DNA of 64,000 bases from Hyphomicrobiaceae bacterium (GTDB taxonomy: Bacteria; Pseudomonadota; Alphaproteobacteria; Rhizobiales; Hyphomicrobiaceae): contig JACKJI010000003.1 of NCBI GenBank assembly GCA_020638035.1, positions 253,794-317,793 of the forward strand. The letters run 5' to 3'. The notes under the pieces are model-generated. The model worked only from the letters and a program-made list of their open reading frames with translations. It was not told where the DNA came from and did no database searches. Position numbers and translations under genes: made by a program. The stretch's first letter is position 1, and each line of letters opens with the position of its first letter. Positions 35,653 to 44,220 of this stretch are shown one piece after another.

Positions 35653-36594
35653 ATGTGCCCGCCACCGAACACTCCGCGTATTGGCGCCAACGATGATGCG
35701 GGTGCCGGCGCACCGCTCCAGCTCGATCCGCGCCTTCATGTCTATCGCGATGATCTTGCGGCCGCGGAGTTGAAGGGTCGCGTCCGGTCTCAGCGCTTCG
35801 TTGTGGGCGAGGCGCGTCAAGTCGTGCAGTCGGCACTGCCGTTGCGCGGGATACCCGACTCGAAGGCATCTTATGCCACCGAGTTGATCTTCGGCGAGCG
35901 CGTCATGGTCTACGAGACTCGCGAAGGCTGGGCCTGGGTGCAGTCGCAGCGTGATCGCTACGTCGGCTATGTGCCGACCGCCGCGCTCTCGCGCACTGTC
36001 GTCGCTCCGACCCACAAAGTGCGCGCGCTTGGAACGTTTCTCTATCCCGCTCCCGACATCAAGACAGCGCCGTTGATGCATCTTTCGATCGGCTCGGAGT
36101 TGGCGATGGCCGAGACCGGAGAGAGTTTCAGCCGGCTCATCAAGGGGGGGTACGTCGTCAATCGCCACATCGTCGAGATCGACCGACATCATCGTGATTA
36201 CGTCGAGATCGCCGAGCGGTTCATCGGCACGCCTTATCTTTGGGGCGGACGCACGCGCCTTGGCATCGATTGTTCGGGCTTGGTGCAGGTCTCGCTGGAA
36301 GCCGCGGGCTTTGCAGCGCCACGTGACAGCGACATGCAGCAGTCCGCGCTCGGTGATCCGATAGCCGTGCCTTCCGATCTGGAGGGGCTTCGTCGTGGCG
36401 ACCTCGTCTTCTGGAAGGGCCATGTCGGCCTCATGGTCGATGGCCTGATGCTCGTGCACGCCAATGCCCATCACATGGCCGTGGCGGTCGAGACGCTGCC
36501 GGAGGCAGTCGGGCGGATTGCTCGCTCGGGCAGTAGCATCGTCACAATAAGGCGGATGCCCGCACTCGCGGCGCCAATGCCGCCCACCGTTTGA
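35653..36594 (+). CDS. NlpC/P60 peptidoglycan hydrolase with SH3 domains
   Basis: 313 residues: two bacterial SH3-like segments (about 45-115 and 120-178) precede a papain-like NlpC/P60 domain with catalytic Cys in IDCSGLVQ (C207) and His in GHVGLMV (H257). Enzymes of this family cut gamma-D-Glu to diaminopimelate bonds in murein peptides. No signal peptide is seen, so it may act on recycled muropeptides in the cytoplasm along with the adjoining leucyl aminopeptidase. Start at ATG 35653. Confidence 0.88.
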   Translation: MCPPPNTPRIGANDDAGAGAPLQLDPRLHVYRDDLAAAELKGRVRSQRFVVGEARQVVQSALPLRGIPDSKASYATELIFGERVMVYETREGWAWVQSQRDRYVGYVPTAALSRTVVAPTHKVRALGTFLYPAPDIKTAPLMHLSIGSELAMAETGESFSRLIKGGYVVNRHIVEIDRHHRDYVEIAERFIGTPYLWGGRTRLGIDCSGLVQVSLEAAGFAAPRDSDMQQSALGDPIAVPSDLEGLRRGDLVFWKGHVGLMVDGLMLVHANAHHMAVAVETLPEAVGRIARSGSSIVTIRRMPALAAPMPPTV

Positions 36595-36607
36595 GGAGAC
36601 CTCCACG

Positions 36608-36979
36608 ATGAGCGACGGCACCGGCAACTCATCAGACACGACCCGCGCGCGGCCGGCCGCGCTGACGGGAGCCGAGGTGGCTGCCCTCTGGCAGGGCGAG
36701 CGACGCGCGATCCGCTATTACGTTGCCGCGCTGACGGTCATGGCGGCCGGGCTCGGCCTCGTTGCATTCGCGGGCCTCGCCGGCGAGCTGCGCTATGTGA
36801 TCGTACTGATCGCACTCGTACTGCTGGGCGGGGCTCTCTACGTGCAGCTGGCGATCCGCTGTCCGCGCTGCAATGCGAGGCTTTCCATACAGTCGCCGTT
36901 GCTGCTGCCCGACCGCTGCAAGGGCTGCGGCACGGCCATCGCGCGGCCACCCGTCCTCGATTCCGAGCTTGACGTTTGA
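36608..36979 (+). CDS. Small membrane protein with C-terminal zinc ribbon
   Basis: 123 residues: polar N-terminus, two hydrophobic helices (about 38-58 and 62-82), then a CPRC-CKGC four-cysteine zinc ribbon (C85, C88, C104, C107). I do not know a named family. Good GAGGAG ribosome binding site that overlaps the stop of the NlpC/P60 gene, so it is the third gene of that operon. Confidence 0.72.
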   Translation: MSDGTGNSSDTTRARPAALTGAEVAALWQGERRAIRYYVAALTVMAAGLGLVAFAGLAGELRYVIVLIALVLLGGALYVQLAIRCPRCNARLSIQSPLLLPDRCKGCGTAIARPPVLDSELDV

Positions 36980-37338
36980 ACAGAGCTCGCTGTGCGGCAT
37001 GTCCTCGCCACAGCAGTCGCTGCGCACCGCAGAAAAACACCGATAACGGAACTGTTCGCCGTCATGAATGTGCTTATTAAGGCGTTCATGCTGAAAGACT
37101 TATTCAAACTTGCGGAGTGTACGACTTTGGTCGATACTGGCGCCGCTTCGATCTGACGCAGGTCACATCGAGCAAATGGTTGTCCCCGTTCGAGACGACG
37201 TCGCGCGAGATGCATGCCAAGTCTGCTCAATTCGCGATCCCCAAGACTGCACGACGAGACTGCAGCGCGACACCTGCGTTTGGTGGCGCTCGAGCCGACA
37301 GCCCCTAAGACCAGTGCGGGGATCTCAGGAGTGAGCTG
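36980..37338. other. Upstream region and probable long leader of the cold-shock gene
   Basis: No gene is supported. It contains the candidate promoter at 37110-37138, which would give the cold-shock mRNA a leader of about 195 nt, as is usual for such genes. Confidence 0.4.
37110..37138 (+). promoter_or_regulatory. Candidate housekeeping promoter of the cold-shock gene
   Basis: TTGCGG (37110-37115) and GATACT (37133-37138) are separated by 17 bp. The match to the alphaproteobacterial consensus is moderate. Confidence 0.3.
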
Positions 37339-37554
37339 ATGCGCCAGACCGGCATCGTGAAATTCTTCAATACTCAAAAGGGCTATGGATTCATCACGCC
37401 CGATGACGGGGGCAAAGACGTCTTTGTTCACGTGACAGCAGTGGAGCGGTCCGGCATCGGCCCCTTGAACGAGGGCATGCGCATCTCCTTCGAGACAGAG
37501 CCTGACAAGCGCGGCAAGGGGCCAAAGGCCGTCGAGCTGAAGCTCGAGGGTTGA
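37339..37554 (+). CDS. Cold-shock domain protein (CspA family)
   Basis: 71 residues, a single OB-fold. RNP1 is KGYGFITP and RNP2 is VFVHVTAV, both intact. It binds single-stranded RNA/DNA and melts mRNA structure. Start at ATG 37339 after CAGGAGTGAGCTG. Several paralogues are usual in this group of bacteria, so no specific csp letter is assigned. Confidence 0.95.
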   Translation: MRQTGIVKFFNTQKGYGFITPDDGGKDVFVHVTAVERSGIGPLNEGMRISFETEPDKRGKGPKAVELKLEG

Positions 37555-37975
37555 GTGAGGCCGTGTCAGGGCGCTTCCACTGTCCTGACCCGAACAGCCC
37601 TTGCCTTGGCCGGTGCTCCCTCTTGGGTCGGCACCTGGTCTTGATCGTTTGATGTGTCCGATGTGCGTTGCCTCACGTGGCGACGCTGACGGGAATTAAT
37701 GCGCCGCCGTTATGCGCGAGCGGCGAGGCAGTTCATTCCGCTTTGGATCGCGCGTACGAATGATCAGCCTGCGGCCGCGCCGCATCCTGTTGCGTGGAAA
37801 TCGTTGTTCGCGTTCGACCACGCCGCGCGTCGGCCTGGAATGCCCAGAACGGCCGCGTCGCCGCCGGGCAACAATGCCACTGAAAACGCTGTGCCGACGT
37901 CCGCGCCGAATGGTCTCTGCATGGCCTTTCGGGCAGTCTCTCGCCATTTGCTGCGAGCCATGGGAGATCCAAGGG
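37555..37975. other. Intergenic, about 420 bp, no gene seen
   Basis: A weak stem GTCAGG/CCTGAC (37565-37570, 37584-37589) follows the cold-shock gene. The rest should hold the promoter of the secreted protein at 37976. Confidence 0.4.
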
Positions 37976-38284
37976 ATGTTGAAGCTCAGTTCCGCATTTG
38001 TCGTCGTCTGCACCACCTGCGCTGCATTGATGGCCGTGACCGGAAGCGCGGAAGCCAAGAAATCGTGCGTCGTGAAGGCGGCCGAGGGCACAGGCTCGGA
38101 TGAGAAGGCAGCCAAGTTCCAGGTCGACGAGGCCCTCTTGCAGGCTGTCGACTGGGGCGCCTGGGCGTCGTGGATGGCGAACGGCACGACACCGGGCTAC
38201 GAATACGGCAAGCGCAAGTACAAGTGCTCGAAGGGTGGCATTGGCGTCGTCTGCCGCGGCCAGGCAAAGATCTGCAAGCTCTAA
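37976..38284 (+). CDS. Small secreted four-cysteine protein, copy 1
   Basis: 102 residues: signal peptide (about 1-27, GSAEA) then a basic mature protein with C31, C84, C93 and C100. The spacing C84-x8-C93-x6-C100 and the first Cys right after the cleavage site are shared with the proteins at 38529 and 40388. An AAKFQVDEALLQA helix-like segment aligns with AKFMADAALKN in copy 2. Two disulfides are likely. I recognise no characterised family. ATG 37976 has GGGAGA at 8 bp. Confidence 0.75.
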   Translation: MLKLSSAFVVVCTTCAALMAVTGSAEAKKSCVVKAAEGTGSDEKAAKFQVDEALLQAVDWGAWASWMANGTTPGYEYGKRKYKCSKGGIGVVCRGQAKICKL

Positions 38285-38528
38285 GGTTCTGCGGTTCTGC
38301 GACACTGGAATGATCTGTGCTCGTCCAGGCGCAGCGGCGGTTGAAACCGGCGTTGCGCCTGTTCCGTTCGCTGTGCAGAGCGCCGCGTGGCCGCGCGGCC
38401 ACCAGCAAGTCGCAATCGCGCTTTTGCTCGATCAGTGCCTGCTCGGCAGCCATTCCCACGGACCTGAACCGCGAGATAATGGATGACAGCGCGCAGTTGT
38501 CCGCGCTCAACTTTTCGAATGGAGCCAC

Positions 38529-38813
38529 GTGATGACGTTCTCAAAGTCGTCGAAATCTGTTGCTGGCGGTATCGCCGCCGTCCTCGCCCTGTCGATTGCC
38601 GCCGCCGCACCGGCGATGGCCAAGGGCAAATGCGTGCGCGCAGGCGGTCAGGGTTCGAACATCCTGCCCGACGTGGCCAAGTTCATGGCCGATGCCGCGC
38701 TGAAGAATTCCATCGCGGCCAACGGTCTGAAGCCTGCTGGCAAGATCAAGCAGACCTGCAAGACCGATGTCGTGCTGACCACGTGCGTTTCGCGCCAGCG
38801 CGCCTGCAAGTAG
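38529..38813 (+). CDS. Small secreted four-cysteine protein, copy 2
   Basis: 94 residues: signal peptide (1-31, APAMA) and mature part starting KGKC. Cysteines C35, C77, C86 and C93 repeat the C-x8-C-x6-C ending of the protein at 37976; AKFMADAALKN aligns with AKFQVDEALLQ. Very basic (pI clearly high by Lys/Arg count). It stands about 245 bp after copy 1 and has its own terminator hairpin. Function unknown. Confidence 0.75.
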   Translation: MMTFSKSSKSVAGGIAAVLALSIAAAAPAMAKGKCVRAGGQGSNILPDVAKFMADAALKNSIAANGLKPAGKIKQTCKTDVVLTTCVSRQRACK

Positions 38814-38862
38814 TTCCGCAGGGCAAGGCGTCATGCCGCAACATGCGGCCCGCAGCATGAAG

Positions 38863-38893
38863 ACGCCCGCATCCTGAGGAAGGATGCGGGCGT
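38863..38893 (+). terminator. 13-bp perfect hairpin after secreted protein copy 2
   Basis: ACGCCCGCATCCT (38863-38875) and AGGATGCGGGCGT (38881-38893) flank a 5-nt loop. Downstream T content is low (AGTTCTCATC), but stem stability is very high. Confidence 0.75.
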
Positions 38894-39009
38894 AGTTCTC
38901 ATCGCCTGGAATTTCGGAGCGTTGTTCGCGCCGGCCATCTTTGTTGGAAGTTCCATTTATCTTCCGTGGCTGCTTCCGCGCCGCCGCTGGACCGCCGCGG
39001 ACGGCACGA

Positions 39010-39300
39010 TCAACGCTGGCCGCCGAGCATTCTCTTCAACAGGCCGATGATCAGCATGACCACGCCGCCACCGACGCCGCCGCTTGCCACCTGTCCCAGG
39101 ATCGAGCCGATGTCGAGGCCGCCGCCACCAGTTGGCAGTCCGAGCAGACCGCCGAGGATCTGTCCACCGAGCCCGCCGCCCAGGATGCCGGCGAGCGAAT
39201 TGCCGAGTACGCCGAGGCTAATTTTCTTGACCAGTGCGCCAACGACGTTGCCGCCGACAGCGCCGCTGAGCAGCTGGATGATCAAGGTCACGATATCCAT
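39010..39300 (-). CDS. Glycine-rich small membrane protein
   Basis: 96 residues beginning MDIVTLIIQLLSGAVGGN and dominated by Gly, Leu, Ile and Val (GGGLGGQILGGLLGLPTGGGG), ending in a basic KRMLGGQR. Similar short glycine-zipper-like proteins of unknown function occur in Hyphomicrobiales. It probably forms membrane helices by Gly packing. It is the only minus-strand gene between 36 and 40.8 kb. Confidence 0.65.
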   Translation of the reverse strand: MDIVTLIIQLLSGAVGGNVVGALVKKISLGVLGNSLAGILGGGLGGQILGGLLGLPTGGGGLDIGSILGQVASGGVGGGVVMLIIGLLKRMLGGQR

Positions 39301-39833
39301 TTAGGTCGTTCTCCCATGAGGTTCGCTGGGGCGGCGTCACACACAAGGCCGGTCGCTTCGATCCCGTTGCGACGGTCGTGCGCTCGTATTCGGAGCGCCC
39401 AGTCTTTCAAAGTGCGTAACAGGGCCTGAACAGCAGGACGGACGCATCGCCGTCCGACTTGCTTTTATCATGGGTTGTCAGAGCAATTTATGCTGGGTTG
39501 GCGGAAAGTAATTCGGGCACACGCGCGAAGATCGACACGTGTATGGCAGTCATTATGATTGAATCAGTGGGCATACATATTGCTCTTTACTGCACGAACA
39601 CATTCATCACTGAAGTGACGTTCAGCTCACGAAGGTTGCTGCAAGATGGGCTGGAACTCGCCGTTTCCCGGTTTGTCGCTGCACACGAGGTTGCAGGCCT
39701 AGCCGCGGCCGTTGCGGGACGGCGACAGAAACGCGTCAAATCCACGGATCGATTACCGATTGTTAAACGTTTCGTTGACGATTTGACCTATTCTCGGCTC
39801 CATGCCGAGAGGCTCATGAGAGAGGCAATGATC
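39301..39833. other. Intergenic, about 530 bp, AT-richer than average
   Basis: Upstream of the exported protein at 39834. No gene is supported, though a frame is open from 39459 into that gene. The part around 39470-39640 is AT-rich and probably regulatory. Confidence 0.4.
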
Positions 39834-40187
39834 ATGATGCGTTCCGTTCTGGCGGCCCTGGTGGCCGTATCCGTCGCGGCTCTGTCCGCCGCCGCCCCCG
39901 CCGATGCCGGCCGCTATTCGCGCTCGGATGACGGGGCACATCCCAAATCGTCCTACTATCGCGGCAAGGCTGAGGTGCGCGGCTACGTCAAGCGCCGCGG
40001 CGGCTACTCCTACAACAAGGAAGACACGATCAACACCTACGGCGACGCGCGTGGCCGTTTCGGCGCTGCCAACAGTCTGCGCGATCCCTCGCTCGACACC
40101 CAGACCCGGTCGGGACCGTTCGATCACGGCTTCTTCTTCAATTCGCCGGCCGCCCGTCACGGTGGTGACTCGCCGTACATGAACTGA
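39834..40187 (+). CDS. Small exported Tyr/Arg/Gly-rich protein
   Basis: 117 residues: signal peptide (1-24, APADAG), then a polar mature region rich in Tyr, Arg, Gly and Asp (SSYYRGKAEVRGYVKRRGGYSYNKED, INTYGDARGRFG) with no Cys. Among four ATGs (39816, 39828, 39834, 39837), the one at 39834 is 8 bp from GAGAGG and keeps the signal intact. The conserved-looking middle (YGDARGRFGAANSLRDPSLDTQTRSGPFDHGFF) suggests a surface-exposed protein. No family recognised. Confidence 0.68.
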   Translation: MMRSVLAALVAVSVAALSAAAPADAGRYSRSDDGAHPKSSYYRGKAEVRGYVKRRGGYSYNKEDTINTYGDARGRFGAANSLRDPSLDTQTRSGPFDHGFFFNSPAARHGGDSPYMN

Positions 40188-40236
40188 GCCTCTGACAGCA
40201 AAAAATTTCTGCTGTTCAGCTGCTTGGAAGGTTTTG

Positions 40237-40270
40237 TGCGGGCGCGCTCTGCAAGTGGAGCGCGCCCGCA
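40237..40270 (+). terminator. 13-bp perfect GC-rich hairpin
   Basis: TGCGGGCGCGCTC (40237-40249) and GAGCGCGCCCGCA (40258-40270) with an 8-nt loop, 50 bp after the exported protein at 39834. A smaller ACAGCA/TGCTGT stem (40195-40200, 40210-40215) precedes it. No T tract. Confidence 0.65.
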
Positions 40271-40387
40271 ACACGTTGTGGGATTGCGCTCGTCCGGAAT
40301 GGCCCGGGCTAGGCAGGTCGTGCAGCCCTGTTTATACGAAGCTGCATATGCAAAGCTGATCGCGACAAACTCAAGGGGGACACCCGA

Positions 40388-40789
40388 ATGTCGTACCGCA
40401 GGCTTCTCGCTGCGACCGCAGCCGCCGTGTTGGCCGTTTCCCTTGCCGCTCCGGCGCAGGCCAAGTGCACGCGCCTTGGCTTCTCCGTCAACGATTACGG
40501 CAAGAACGGGCCCACTGAAGATGCCAAGAAGCTGCTCGACAAGCACATCGCGTCATGGGCCGCCGAGAACGGCATCAAGAGTTACAAGACCGGCAAAAAG
40601 AGCGTGAACTGCGAGCTGTTTCTCGACTTCATCGTGTTCGATGAGCACACCTGCCGCGCTGAGGCGGACGTCTGCTGGAGCGAAGGCGGCTCCAAGAAGT
40701 CCGCGGCCAGCACGTCGGCAGGCTCGGCAATCACGACCGGTTCCGTCGACAAGCCGGCCCGGAAGATCGACGCAACGCCGAAACAGTAG
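40388..40789 (+). CDS. Small secreted four-cysteine protein, copy 3 (with C-terminal tail)
   Basis: 133 residues: signal peptide (1-25, APAQA) and mature protein with C27, C75, C89 and C96. The last pair keeps the C-x6-C spacing of copies 1 and 2 while the C2-C3 gap is 13 instead of 8. A Ser/Ala/Lys/Thr-rich tail of about 35 residues (after CWSEGG) is extra and probably disordered. Good AAGGGGGAC ribosome binding site. Function unknown. Confidence 0.75.
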   Translation: MSYRRLLAATAAAVLAVSLAAPAQAKCTRLGFSVNDYGKNGPTEDAKKLLDKHIASWAAENGIKSYKTGKKSVNCELFLDFIVFDEHTCRAEADVCWSEGGSKKSAASTSAGSAITTGSVDKPARKIDATPKQ

Positions 40790-40870
40790 GCTGTCGCTCA
40801 GCTCGTTCGCGCCGGGCCATTGCCTGCACGCGGCCGCAGTGCCGACGATGAGCGATGTGACACGAATGAA

Positions 40871-40906
40871 AAAGGGCGCCGCCGCATTACCCGGCAGGCG
40901 CCTTTT
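40871..40906 (+). terminator. Terminator between secreted protein copy 3 and the FetB-like gene
   Basis: AAAGGGCGCC (40871-40880) pairs with GGCGCCTTTT (40897-40906), followed by CTTTC. It lies at the tail of the convergent permease gene, so it can act on the plus-strand transcript. Confidence 0.75.
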
Positions 40907-41705
40907 CTTTCGTCACCAGCCGGTCGAGCCGCAATCTGTGCCGGTCGTCCGTGATCAGCAGCACACCGCCGAAGGTCGCGAGCAGCACGCCGAGCGCCGT
41001 CGAGCCGGCGATCAGGAACATGATCAGCACCTGATACTTGGTCGCCTCCACCGGATCGACACCGGCGAGAATCTGTCCCGTCATCATGCCGGGCAGCGAA
41101 ACGATACCGGAGGCCGCCATGGCGTTGAGAATCGGTGTCATGCCGGTTTTGAGCGCGCGCCGCGTCGTCTCACGGAGCGCCATCAGGCGCGGCTGGCCAA
41201 GCGCCAGTCGGGCTTCGATGGCAGCGCGCTCCCGCCACGCGGTCGAGGTCAACGTGTCAAGCGACAGCGCGATGCCAGTGAGTGAGTTGCCGAGTACCAT
41301 GCCGAGGATTGGCAGCACATACCGCGGCGCATACCAGGGATCGGGCGAAATCACGCCGCCGACCGCGAAGATCGTCGCGAATGTCCCGACCATCAGCAGC
41401 GTGCCTGTCCCGAGCCCGTAGCTGGACCAGCCGGCGATCCGTCGCTCCTGCCGCGTGATGGCCTCGCGGCCGGCCGCCGCGATCATGATGCTGGCGAGCA
41501 GCAGCGTCCACAGTGGCGAAGTCTGCTGGAAGATCCACCTCAGCACGAGCCCGATCAGAAGCAGCTGCACGACCATTCGTAGCGTGGTCAGCAGCAATGT
41601 GCGCTCAAGTCCGAGACGGAACGCCATCGAGACGCCGGCGTTGACGAGGATGAGTATGGAGGCGAGCGCCAGGTCGGCCGGCGACAAAGAGACATAGCTG
41701 CTCAT
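40887..41705 (-). CDS. FetB-like (UPF0014) ABC transporter permease
   Basis: 272 residues with about seven hydrophobic segments. The family motifs are visible: LRMVVQLLLIGLVLRWIF in the first third, GNSLTGIALSLDTL in the centre and the ALGQPRLMALRETTRRALKTGMTPILNAMAASGIVSLPGMMTGQILAG stretch. E. coli FetAB exports iron and relieves oxidative stress; the family may also act on other metals. Stop of the ATPase gene overlaps its start by 4 nt (ATGA). Confidence 0.88.
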   Translation of the reverse strand: MSSYVSLSPADLALASILILVNAGVSMAFRLGLERTLLLTTLRMVVQLLLIGLVLRWIFQQTSPLWTLLLASIMIAAAGREAITRQERRIAGWSSYGLGTGTLLMVGTFATIFAVGGVISPDPWYAPRYVLPILGMVLGNSLTGIALSLDTLTSTAWRERAAIEARLALGQPRLMALRETTRRALKTGMTPILNAMAASGIVSLPGMMTGQILAGVDPVEATKYQVLIMFLIAGSTALGVLLATFGGVLLITDDRHRLRLDRLVTKEKAPAG

Positions 41706-42307
41706 GGCGAGCCTCCTGCAGCGGGATCGGCGAGCTGCAGCCTCAGATCGGCGAGCCGCTCGATCTGGCCGCGGTCGTGGCTGACGAGCGCGACTGTGCG
41801 GCCGGCGAGGATCTGGTAGCGGATGAGCTCCTCGGCGAGAGCCGCCGATGCCTTGTCGAGCGCGCCGGTCGGCTCATCGAGCAGGATCACCCGCGGCTGA
41901 TCGGCAAGCGCGCGCACCAGCGCGAGGCGGAGCCGTTCACCGGTCGAAAGTTGCGATACGGGCCTGTCGAGGATCGCCGGGTCGAGCCCCAGGTCTGACG
42001 TCATTTTCTCGATGCGTTCGAGTGTGCCACCGGCTTCCTCGATCGAGTGGCGCGCCGTCTCGCCCCACCACCCTGGCTCCGCCGCTGCGAAACGCACCTG
42101 CCGGCGCCATTGCGCAGCAGGCATCTCGTGGCGCTCCGCACCATCGAGGAATACTTGGCCCGGAACGTCGTCGAGGTCAGCGATCGCCCGCAACAGCCGC
42201 GTCTTGCCGATGCCGGACGGTCCTTCGATCGCCAGACACTGCCCATCGCCCACCTCGAAGGTGAGGTCTGGCAATCCGGGAATGGTGAGCTGTTCCACAC
42301 GCAGCAA
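41702..42307 (-). CDS. FetA-like ABC transporter ATP-binding protein
   Basis: 201 residues: Walker A GPSGIGKTRLLRA, signature LSTGERLRLALVRAL (Thr and Glu replace the usual Gly and Gln of LSGGQ), Walker B VILLDEPTGALD and switch SHD. Partner of the FetB-like permease. The only start in frame is TTG 42307 (after GAAGGG) or GTG 42298; there is an in-frame stop upstream near 42370. Confidence 0.87.
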   Translation of the reverse strand: MLRVEQLTIPGLPDLTFEVGDGQCLAIEGPSGIGKTRLLRAIADLDDVPGQVFLDGAERHEMPAAQWRRQVRFAAAEPGWWGETARHSIEEAGGTLERIEKMTSDLGLDPAILDRPVSQLSTGERLRLALVRALADQPRVILLDEPTGALDKASAALAEELIRYQILAGRTVALVSHDRGQIERLADLRLQLADPAAGGSP

Positions 42308-42405
42308 AGCGATCGGCCCTTCGAAACCGGGGCGGATGCATCGCCCCTCTGGGCCATGGCTTTAGTGCCAGATCGCCAGCGATGGAAGCCCTCGCCGGCC
42401 CATCG

Positions 42406-42783
42406 TCAGGCGTGCAGCGCCAACTCGTTGATCTTGCCCTCGAAGGCGACGCGGTCGAACGGCTTCATGAGGTAGTCGTCGGCGCCGTATTTCTTGGCCT
42501 CGGCGATGTCTTCCATGTTCTGTTCGGTCGTCATGTACACGACCGTGGGGCGCCGCATGCCGCGAAGCTTTCGCAACTGGACGATCGTTTGACGCGGTGG
42601 GATGCCCGGCATGTGCCAGTCGAGAAGGACGAGGTCGGGCATGCTGAGTTCCGCTCGCACCAGCGCCTCATCCCCGTTCTTCGCCTCTGAGACCGTATAG
42701 CCGAGGCGTTCCAGAAATACGCGCGCCACCTTGCGGATGATTTCGGAATCGTCGACCACCAGGCAGTGTTTCGCAGGCATCAT
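42406..42783 (-). CDS. Single-domain CheY-like response regulator
   Basis: 125 residues: acidic pair VVDDSE, phospho-acceptor D55 (LLDWHMPG), MTTEQN for the conserved Thr and MKPFD for the conserved Lys. No output domain. The usual MDG or MNG after HMP is replaced by GIPPRQT, an odd loop at the face that contacts partners. It lies 245 bp downstream of chpT on the same strand and may exchange phosphate with ChpT. ATG 42783 (or the next ATG) follows GGGAGAAGG. Confidence 0.82.
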   Translation of the reverse strand: MMPAKHCLVVDDSEIIRKVARVFLERLGYTVSEAKNGDEALVRAELSMPDLVLLDWHMPGIPPRQTIVQLRKLRGMRRPTVVYMTTEQNMEDIAEAKKYGADDYLMKPFDRVAFEGKINELALHA

Positions 42784-43028
42784 GCCTTCTCCCAGAGCGC
42801 TCATGTCCGCGCCGGCGCACGTCACGGGCGCTGGCAGCCTCGCTGAAGCTTCCCGCGCCGCGGTTAAGCGCAGGTAAACCGCAGACAGATTTGTGGACGA
42901 GTGTGGCAGATGTGATTGCGCATGCATGGGCTCATGCGCACATCTGCGGGTCAGGGTGCAATCGGGTTGTACGCGCCAATGCGGGCGTCAGAGCATGCGC
43001 CGGCCCCGAGTGTAAGGGCAGGGACGTC

Positions 43029-43673
43029 TCAGGCGAACGGCGTCGCACTCAGCAGAATATCTGCGCCGTCCTTCAGGATCTCGAGCCGCATCCGGGCCGA
43101 GCCCGCAAGCCGCCATGTGTAGTAGGCCTGGATCGAGAGCGCGTCGAGGTCCGGCGTCTTCTCACCGCCGACATAGTCGGTGAGGTATTGGGGCGGGCGC
43201 GCGCCGGTACCGCGACAGCGGACCACGAAGCTCGGCTCCTCCAGCGATCCGCCCATGAGAACGTCGATATCGCCGCCGCGCGGCAAAGCGGTCGTCGCCG
43301 CCGCCACGAGATTGAGCAGCAACTTGACCTTGTCCTTGGCCATGTAGCCGGGCAGTCCACGCCAGTTGAGCTTGTGCTTGCCGGTGCCGACGAAGCCGCG
43401 CGAGATCTGCTCTGCCGTGCCCAAATCGATCATGGCACCGGCCGAGCCTGCGGCGCCGAATGCGAATCGCGCGAACTGTAGCCTCGCCGACGCCTGTTCG
43501 GTGACGTTGCGGATGACGTCGAGTGCGTAGGATTTTGATTCGGCGCCCTCGTCCTCATCGAGGATTTCCAGGCCATTGTAGATGGCGCCGACGGGGCCGA
43601 TCACGTCATGGCAGATCTTGCTCGATATCAATGCTGCAAGTTCAAGATCGGTCGGCTGCGCGTGCTCGCTCAT
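43029..43673 (-). CDS. chpT: Histidine phosphotransferase ChpT
   Basis: 214 residues. The dimerisation helix SSKICHDVIGPVGAIYNGLEIL carries the phospho-acceptor H22 and is the ChpT hallmark; the C-terminal half is a degenerate kinase-like ATPase fold without nucleotide-binding boxes. ChpT passes phosphate from CckA to CtrA and CpdR, controlling cell cycle and motility in alphaproteobacteria. ATG 43673 follows GAGAGGG; longer frames upstream lack similarity. Confidence 0.92.
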   Translation of the reverse strand: MSEHAQPTDLELAALISSKICHDVIGPVGAIYNGLEILDEDEGAESKSYALDVIRNVTEQASARLQFARFAFGAAGSAGAMIDLGTAEQISRGFVGTGKHKLNWRGLPGYMAKDKVKLLLNLVAAATTALPRGGDIDVLMGGSLEEPSFVVRCRGTGARPPQYLTDYVGGEKTPDLDALSIQAYYTWRLAGSARMRLEILKDGADILLSATPFA

Positions 43674-44220
43674 ATCGGCCCTCTCACGGTGGAGTTCTCG
43701 GTGTGGGGAGCGCGGCTGCTCAGAAAGCGTGTGATCGAACGCGAGCAGACAGGGCCGCAACGGCGCAGACAAAATGCGCTTCATGCTTGATACACGGCAC
43801 GTCCCGCCGTTGCAAAGGCCTGCCGGCCGTTCCCGCGATTCTCATGTCGTTTTGGGGGCTCATTGAGCCTTGAGCGCCACGCGCGGATTGGAGGCGCGCG
43901 CACGGACAGTTGAAGTGTTGAATGCCGTGTGCACCTGAGAGGCCTCGGGATAGCCACACTTTGGCAACAGTTACCCGCGAAATTTGTGGTTCACATAGCG
44001 TGCGCGACGCGTGATTCGCTGCGTGCTGGCGAGTGGGCCGGATCTGCCGGCTTTAGGGGATGCAGGTCGCAGCGTGCTGCCGCCGTGAGCGGCGCGCATG
44101 ACGGCGATGGGTTGGACTGGAATGTATTCGAGCGACCGCGCCGCTGGTGACGGCAGCTCGGATATTCTTGGGGGCACGGCTGGCAGGCGCACAGCGCCGC
44201 CGAGCGAGGGATGAAGAACC
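43674..44220. other. Divergent intergenic region (chpT / DUF1134), about 550 bp
   Basis: No gene is supported on either strand. Holds the promoters of chpT and of the DUF1134 gene; no CtrA box (TTAA-N7-TTAA) was seen by eye. Confidence 0.4.

Noticed and set aside
35047..36639. 530-codon minus-strand frame
   Set aside because: Opposite to the aminopeptidase and NlpC/P60 genes, which have clear motifs.
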